A stretch of DNA of 64,000 nt from an uncultured Bacteroidales bacterium (lineage in GTDB: Bacteria > Bacteroidota > Bacteroidia > Bacteroidales > UBA932): the NCBI GenBank assembly GCA_944323505.1, contig CALUST010000015.1:1-64000 (forward strand), in the 5' to 3' direction. The position numbers and the translations under genes are program-made. The notes under the pieces are model-generated. The model was not told the origin of the DNA, made no database searches, and worked only from the letters and a program-made list of their open reading frames with translations. Below, in pieces: positions 59,050-64,000 of the stretch (position 1 is its first letter; every line of letters begins with the position of its first letter).

Positions 59050-62000
59050 TCACTCGGAAAGGCCGGGGTCTTCCATTTGCCACCCTCCGCCGAGAGCCTT
59101 GTACAAGTCTATCAGCGCGAGGTATTCGGCAGAGATTGCATTGCTCAGTTCCACCTGGGCATCGAAATAGCTTCGCTGGGCATCCAGCACATCAAGATAG
59201 TTCGTGACTCCGTTGATGTACTGGGAACTTGCAAGGGATACGTATTTGCGTGACGCTTCCTGCACGTCAAATTTCAGGTTGGTGTTCTCTTTGGCGGACC
59301 TGAATGTCACGATGGCATCGTACACTTCCTTGAAAGCCTGCATGACGTCTTTTTCGTATTGCAGCCTTGCCTGGTTGTATTCGGAGATTGCGGCCTTGAA
59401 TGCGGCCTTGCGTTTCCCGAATTCAAATATGGGCGAAGCCAGCGATGCTGACGCATAATAGAACGGGGACTTGAGTATGTTCAGGAATGAGTTGCTCTCA
59501 AGGCCTCCGGTAAGGTCTATCACAAAAGTAGGGAACCGTTCGGCCTGGGCTACGCCTACGGCGGCCTCTGCGGCTTTCAGCCTCTGATAGGAGTCCATGA
59601 GATCCGGGCGTCTTTCAAGAAGTTGTGACGGCACACCTGTCGGGAGGTCATTCCTGTATGAAAGTTCCAGTACCATGTGCGGTCTCTCAATCACTTTCGG
59701 ATAAGAGCCTGTAAGGAACGCAAGTTCACTCTCCTTGATTGCTATCTGTCTTTCGAGGTCAGGAATCAGAGATGCAGTGGTTGCGAACTCCACCAGAGCC
59801 TGTTGGTGAGGGATTTCTGATGTGAGGCCCCCGTCTGCACGCAATTTTGCCTGGGCAACGCCTTCCTGCCTTGTCTCAAGAGTCTTCTTGACAATCTCAA
59901 GCTCGTTGTCGAGCGAAAGCAGTTCGAAATATGCCCTTGCGACATCCGATACAAGTGTCATCTGTACGGCGCGCTGTGCCTCTATGCTTGACAGATATTC
60001 TGCCGCTTTCTCCTTGCTTGCCCATCTGAGATGACCCCACAGGTCGATTTCCCAACTGAGGGACAGTTTAGTCCCGTGTTCCGGGTCATTCGGGTCTGCG
60101 GCATTCCCTCCATAATTGTTGTACTCGTTGCTCGCGTAAGCCTCTGCGGACAATGATGGCCACAGGGCAGACCTCTGTATCCTGTATCTGTATTCGAGTT
60201 CCCTGACCCGTTCCACTGCTGTCAGCAGATCCTTGTTGTATTCCAGAGCCTGTCTGATGAGATTCTGCAAAGTTGTGTCAGTGTACAGTTCCCACCATTT
60301 CATATCGGCCAGAGTCAGGGAATCCGCAGCGGGCTCCGCTGTCATATACCGGTCCGGGAGGTCCAGTTCCGGAGCAGCGCAGTGCTTTGCAGGGGAACAC
60401 GACGAGATTGTTCCGCCGAGCATTATCAATGCGGCTATGACGGCTGCTCCTGCTCCTGTATTTTTGGCTTTTCCTGACATTTTATGCTTGAGTTTGTATA
60501 TCCATACGAAGAAGAACGGCACGAATGTGATACCGGCTGTGATGGCCACAATCATTCCGAAGAATACTCCCGTACCGATGTTCTGGCGGCTTGCCGAGCC
60601 AGGACCGGTCGCGAATACAAGAGGCAGCATTCCGAGGATGAATGCGAGGGACGTCATGACGATAGGCCGGAACCTCAGATGTGCAGCCGTTACAGCCGCC
60701 TCTTCTATCGGTTTCCCTTTTGCGACCTCTTCCTTGGCGAATTCCACAATCAGGATCGCATTCTTCGCCACAAGTCCTACCAGCATCACAAGCCCGATCT
60801 GGAAATAGACATTGCTTTCAAGGCCGACAAGCCAGATGCCCAGGTAGGCTCCGGCAATCGCAATCGGAAGTGACAGGATGACGGCAATCGGCACGGACCA
60901 GCTTTCATACTGGGCTGCCAGCACCAGGAATACGAACAGCAGGGCAAGACCGAGCACGAGCCCCGTCTGACCGCCTTCCTTTTTCTCCTGATATGACAGT
61001 CCGCTCCATTCTATGTCTATGTTTGAAGGAAGATGCTCGTCTGCGATTTCCTCAAGGATGTCCATCGCCTGTCCCGAACTGACTCCATGAGCCGCTTCTC
61101 CTGTGATGGTGGCAGAGTAGTACATATTGAACCTCTTGATGGTTCCCGGCCCGGTCGTATATTGGGTGGAGCCGAGGGCAGTGACCGGAATCATAGCCCC
61201 GCTGCTGCTCTTGACGAAGAAGAGGTTCAGATTGTCCTTATGTCCCCTGTAAGGGGCATCGGCCTGGATGTACACCCTGTACACCCTGTTGTACATGTTG
61301 AAGTCGTTCACATAGATGGAGCCGGTGAATGCCTTCAGCGTGGAGAATACGTCTGAAAGCGGCACTCCCAGCAACTGTATCTTGTCCCTGTCGGCATCGA
61401 AGTACAGTTGCGGTATGTTTTTCTGCATACCGGATGCAAGACCGGTCAGTTCCTTTCTCTGGGAGGCATAGTAGAGCAGGGTGTCTGCCGCCGCCTGCAG
61501 GTCGTCATAAGTGGCATCACCTCTGGCCTCAAGCACCATTGAGAATCCTCCTGACGTGCCGAGTCCCGGTATGACTGCCGGGCTGCTCAGGTATACCTTG
61601 CTCTCAGGATACAGGGACAGGGTGTCGCGCACTTTCTGCATCATCTTGTTGATGTCCCGTTCCTCCCGTTCTTCCCAAGGCTTCATGATGACAGTCAGCG
61701 TGCTGTTTGACTGGCTTGTCCCGATACGCGGACTTGAGCCGGTCACATTCAGCACATATTCTATGTCATGCTGCCTGAGCAGGAAGTCCATGGCCCGTTC
61801 GGTGACCGCCCTGGTTCTCTCGAGAGTCGCTCCCACCGGCAGTTCGAGTTCCACAGTGAAATATCCCTGGTCCTCCTGCGGCATGAAGCTCTTCGGCACA
61901 AGTTGTCCGAAAGCCCAGATGCAGATGATGGTCACGCCGAAAAGGGCAAACATCCTCGGGGAATGCCTGAGACTTGCATGGATTATCTTCTCGTATATTG

Positions 62001-63567
62001 AGTTGCCCTTCTCAAACCCTTCATTGATCTTGCGGAAAAGGAAGTTCTTCCTGGCGTTCGGGTCATGGGGCTTCAGGAGCCTTGAACACATGACAGGGCT
62101 GAGGGTGAGGGCTACGACTGTCGAAATGATGACAGATACGGCAATGGTGACGGTGAACTGCCTGAACAGCTGGCCGGTGATGCCGGAAAGGAAACTGACA
62201 GGGATGAACACGGCACAGAGCACGAGAGACATTGCGATAAGAGCACTCCCGATGCCGCTCATTGCCTTTTTCGTCGCTTCGTATGGAGGCAGATGCTCCT
62301 CCGCCATTATCCTGTCCACATTCTCCACCACGACAATGGCGTCATCCACCACTATACCGATGGCGAGAATGAGTCCGAGCAGGGTCATCATGTTGAGCGA
62401 GAATCCGAATATCAGCATCACCCCGAATGTTCCCACGAGGGAGATAGGGACTGCTATCGCAGGGATTATCGTCGCCCTCCAGCTCTGCAGGGAGAGGAAC
62501 ACGACAAGAATCACGAGAAACAGCGCCTCGAACAGGGTCTTGTACACATGATGTATGGACTCTGATATGTAGGTGGTCATGTCGAACGGGATGTCATAGG
62601 TGATGCCGTCCGGGAAATTCCTGCTGATTTCTTCCATCGTGGCCTTCACTTCCTCGGCGACTTTCATGGCATTTGCCCCCGGCAGGGTGTACACGTACAT
62701 CACTGCGGCATTGCCTCCGTTGATTCCGCTCTCGGTGTTGTAGGACTGGGCTTCAAGAGACACCCTTGCCACATCCTTTATCCTTATGATGGCCCCGTCA
62801 TCACCTGTCCTCACGACGATGTTCTCAAACTGGCTTACGGAAGACAGCCGGCCTGTGGCCGTGATAGGGATTGTGATATCGACTCCGCTTATCGGCTGCT
62901 GTCCGAGGACTCCGGCAGCAGATTCCCTGTTCTGGTCCTCAAGTGCGCTTCTCAGGTCATCCACAGTCAGCCCGAGGCTGGCAAGCTTGTCCGGCTGCAC
63001 CCATATCTGCATCCCGTAGTAGCGGCTTCCCACATTTGACACGCGGCCTACTCCCGGGACTCGGCGCAGCATGTCCAGCACATTCAGAGTGGTGTAGTAG
63101 CTGAGGTATATCTCGTCGAATTTCGGGTCATCTGAAAGGACCGTGATGGTCATAAGCCTGCTGGCGGCCTCCTTTTCCACAGAGATACCGTTCTGTACGA
63201 CCTCTGCAGGAAGTCTGGACTCTGCAAGTTTTACCCTGTTCTGCACTTCGACTGCCGCGAGATCAGGGTCACTGGAAATGTCGAATGTCAATGTTGCCGA
63301 GAAACTTCCGGAGTTGGTGTTGGTGGACTCCATGTAGAGCATTCCCGGAGTCCCGTTCAGCTCCTGTTCGATAGGTGTTGCCACGGCCTGTGCCACGGTC
63401 TGCGCGCTCGCTCCCGGATAGGATGCCGAGATTTTCACCACCGGCGGCACTATCTGGGGATATTGGTCGACAGGCAGCATCACCAGCCCGATAAGACCCA
63501 CGAGCACGATTATTATCGATATAACTATCGAGAATACGGGCCTGTCTATGAAGAAATCGGATTTCAT
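59050..63567 (-). CDS. RND efflux pump fused to a TolC-like outer-membrane channel
   Basis: A single frame of 1505 residues. Residues 1-1029 are an AcrB-type HAE1 pump: twelve membrane segments, the proton-relay pair Asp408-Asp409 in VVDDAIV, Lys935 in VAKNAIL, and two large periplasmic loops. Residues 1030-1505 are a complete OprM/NodT-type channel protein. The junction reads KLKHK then MSGKAKNTG, a hydrophobic stretch and a lipobox ending in Cys1057, that is, a full lipoprotein signal peptide kept inside the fusion. No stop codon separates the parts. The channel could be released by signal-peptide processing, or translated separately from Met1030, or remain joined. The adaptor gene precedes it by 17 bases. 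Confidence 0.85.
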   Translation of the reverse strand: MKSDFFIDRPVFSIVISIIIVLVGLIGLVMLPVDQYPQIVPPVVKISASYPGASAQTVAQAVATPIEQELNGTPGMLYMESTNTNSGSFSATLTFDISSDPDLAAVEVQNRVKLAESRLPAEVVQNGISVEKEAASRLMTITVLSDDPKFDEIYLSYYTTLNVLDMLRRVPGVGRVSNVGSRYYGMQIWVQPDKLASLGLTVDDLRSALEDQNRESAAGVLGQQPISGVDITIPITATGRLSSVSQFENIVVRTGDDGAIIRIKDVARVSLEAQSYNTESGINGGNAAVMYVYTLPGANAMKVAEEVKATMEEISRNFPDGITYDIPFDMTTYISESIHHVYKTLFEALFLVILVVFLSLQSWRATIIPAIAVPISLVGTFGVMLIFGFSLNMMTLLGLILAIGIVVDDAIVVVENVDRIMAEEHLPPYEATKKAMSGIGSALIAMSLVLCAVFIPVSFLSGITGQLFRQFTVTIAVSVIISTVVALTLSPVMCSRLLKPHDPNARKNFLFRKINEGFEKGNSIYEKIIHASLRHSPRMFALFGVTIICIWAFGQLVPKSFMPQEDQGYFTVELELPVGATLERTRAVTERAMDFLLRQHDIEYVLNVTGSSPRIGTSQSNSTLTVIMKPWEEREERDINKMMQKVRDTLSLYPESKVYLSSPAVIPGLGTSGGFSMVLEARGDATYDDLQAAADTLLYYASQRKELTGLASGMQKNIPQLYFDADRDKIQLLGVPLSDVFSTLKAFTGSIYVNDFNMYNRVYRVYIQADAPYRGHKDNLNLFFVKSSSGAMIPVTALGSTQYTTGPGTIKRFNMYYSATITGEAAHGVSSGQAMDILEEIADEHLPSNIDIEWSGLSYQEKKEGGQTGLVLGLALLFVFLVLAAQYESWSVPIAVILSLPIAIAGAYLGIWLVGLESNVYFQIGLVMLVGLVAKNAILIVEFAKEEVAKGKPIEEAAVTAAHLRFRPIVMTSLAFILGMLPLVFATGPGSASRQNIGTGVFFGMIVAITAGITFVPFFFVWIYKLKHKMSGKAKNTGAGAAVIAALIMLGGTISSCSPAKHCAAPELDLPDRYMTAEPAADSLTLADMKWWELYTDTTLQNLIRQALEYNKDLLTAVERVRELEYRYRIQRSALWPSLSAEAYASNEYNNYGGNAADPNDPEHGTKLSLSWEIDLWGHLRWASKEKAAEYLSSIEAQRAVQMTLVSDVARAYFELLSLDNELEIVKKTLETRQEGVAQAKLRADGGLTSEIPHQQALVEFATTASLIPDLERQIAIKESELAFLTGSYPKVIERPHMVLELSYRNDLPTGVPSQLLERRPDLMDSYQRLKAAEAAVGVAQAERFPTFVIDLTGGLESNSFLNILKSPFYYASASLASPIFEFGKRKAAFKAAISEYNQARLQYEKDVMQAFKEVYDAIVTFRSAKENTNLKFDVQEASRKYVSLASSQYINGVTNYLDVLDAQRSYFDAQVELSNAISAEYLALIDLYKALGGGWQMEDPGLSE

Positions 63568-63584
63568 CTCTACCTTTTTTAGTT

Positions 63585-64000
63585 TTAATTAGCCGGCTGC
63601 AGCTGGTCTGCACGTCTTGCCTTCATCCCGTGGGACAACTTGTGGAATCCTTCGGTCACAATCTGCTCTCCTGGCAGGAGTCCTCTTTCCACCACGACCT
63701 TGTTGCCGGTCTCCGGTCCCAGTTCGATGAATCTCCTCTCCACCACATTGTCATTTCTCAGGACGAAGATATATGAGCCGTCTTTTTCTATTTCCACCGC
63801 CTTGGTCGGCACTACGACAGCATCTTCCCTGACATCAAGGAGCAGCGTGACGTTGGTGAACTGTCCCGGCAGGAGTTCCCTGTCCGGATTCGGTATGTCC
63901 GCATGGACGGAGAATGTCCCGGACTTCGAATCCACCTGGGGATCGGCGAAGTCCACGAGTCCGCGGTATTTGTAGATTGATTTGTCAGCGAGGGTGATGG
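63585..64000 (-). CDS. RND periplasmic adaptor (membrane fusion protein), C-terminal part
   Basis: The last 138 or so codons; the gene continues beyond the right edge. The frame reads through the window end as TLADKSIYKYRGLVDF and on into GTFSVHADIPNP, LLPGQFTNVTL and the beta-barrel and membrane-proximal domains (VVPTKAVEIEKDGSYIFV, GLLPGEQIVTEG). These are typical of AcrA/MexA proteins, which link pump and channel in the periplasm. It is first in the transcript before the RND-channel fusion. The N-terminal lipoprotein signal and hairpin domain are outside the window. Confidence 0.9.
   Translation of the reverse strand, partial: ITLADKSIYKYRGLVDFADPQVDSKSGTFSVHADIPNPDRELLPGQFTNVTLLLDVREDAVVVPTKAVEIEKDGSYIFVLRNDNVVERRFIELGPETGNKVVVERGLLPGEQIVTEGFHKLSHGMKARRADQLQPAN

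Noticed and set aside
59025-59070. Hairpin GACCTCGGCC / GGCCGGGGTC between aspS and the efflux fusion
   Set aside because: The loop is 26 bases, the right arm lies inside the coding end of the fusion gene, and there is no T-run; too weak to call a terminator.
1-64000. tRNA, rRNA, CRISPR or insertion-sequence features
   Set aside because: No cloverleaf-like segment, rRNA sequence, regularly spaced repeat array or transposase frame was found in the gaps; tRNA detection by eye is limited, so a scan with a dedicated program would settle it.

Overview
This 64 kb window is a dense stretch of chromosome from a member of the Bacteroidota, most likely an anaerobic gut-type Bacteroidales. The evidence is the gene content (GldH, PorT-type barrels, RicT next to HolB, type III pantothenate kinase, S46 dipeptidyl-peptidase, GH97, DUF4234, an RND pump with its own outer-membrane channel), the A-rich rather than Shine-Dalgarno-like leaders, and promoters of the Bacteroidetes type (TTTG, about 20 bases, TAnnTTTG). 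GC content is near 50 percent by eye, yet arginine is written mostly AGG/AGA and isoleucine often ATA. The family or genus cannot be fixed from the sequence alone. No rRNA, tRNA, CRISPR, transposase or phage gene was seen.

Left part (1-13.4 kb): the start of a fumarate reductase/succinate dehydrogenase flavoprotein runs off the left edge, preceded by a secreted Ntn-hydrolase and ruvB, all on the minus strand. A 328-base AT-rich gap (2491-2818) carries a cluster of DnaA-box-like 9-mers and is a candidate replication origin or DnaA-binding region. To its right a plus-strand run, mfd-coaX-outer-membrane protein-TPR protein-lptC-SurA/PpiD, ends at a strong terminator; its later genes serve CoA synthesis and envelope assembly. 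ychF follows in convergent orientation.

Middle (13.5-32.5 kb): an exported nuclease/phosphatase, galK, a CpXC protein, a large surface protein with an HExxH motif, beta-propeller repeats and a barrel-like end, a lipoprotein thioredoxin, galM-thyA-trmB, a YfhO membrane protein coupled to a glycosyltransferase, mutS, and a GH97 glycosidase. A GC-rich 106-base imperfect palindrome lies at 16583-16688.

32.4-44.3 kb is almost entirely minus strand: lgt, a prolyl-tRNA deacylase-like protein, two PorT-like barrels flanking thioredoxin, a polyprenyl synthase, holB, ricT, gldH, folA and an NSS transporter, plus two unrecognised membrane proteins and pgk. This groups lipoprotein, isoprenoid, replication and folate functions.

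Right part (44.4-64 kb): an rRNA-type methyltransferase, a DUF4234 protein, mrp, an S46 peptidase, rnhB, an XRE regulator with a palindrome at its promoter, a short AraC-like HTH protein, an EF-G paralogue with altered GTPase motifs, a phosphate-type porin, a sigma-factor operon with two membrane proteins, rsmA, aspS, and an efflux operon in which the RND pump and the TolC-like channel are one open reading frame. The adaptor protein of that operon is cut by the right edge.

The most interesting items are the DnaA-box cluster, the RND-TolC fusion with an internal lipoprotein signal, the EF-G paralogue lacking the catalytic histidine, the palindromic element at 16.6 kb, and the three-part HExxH/propeller/barrel protein.
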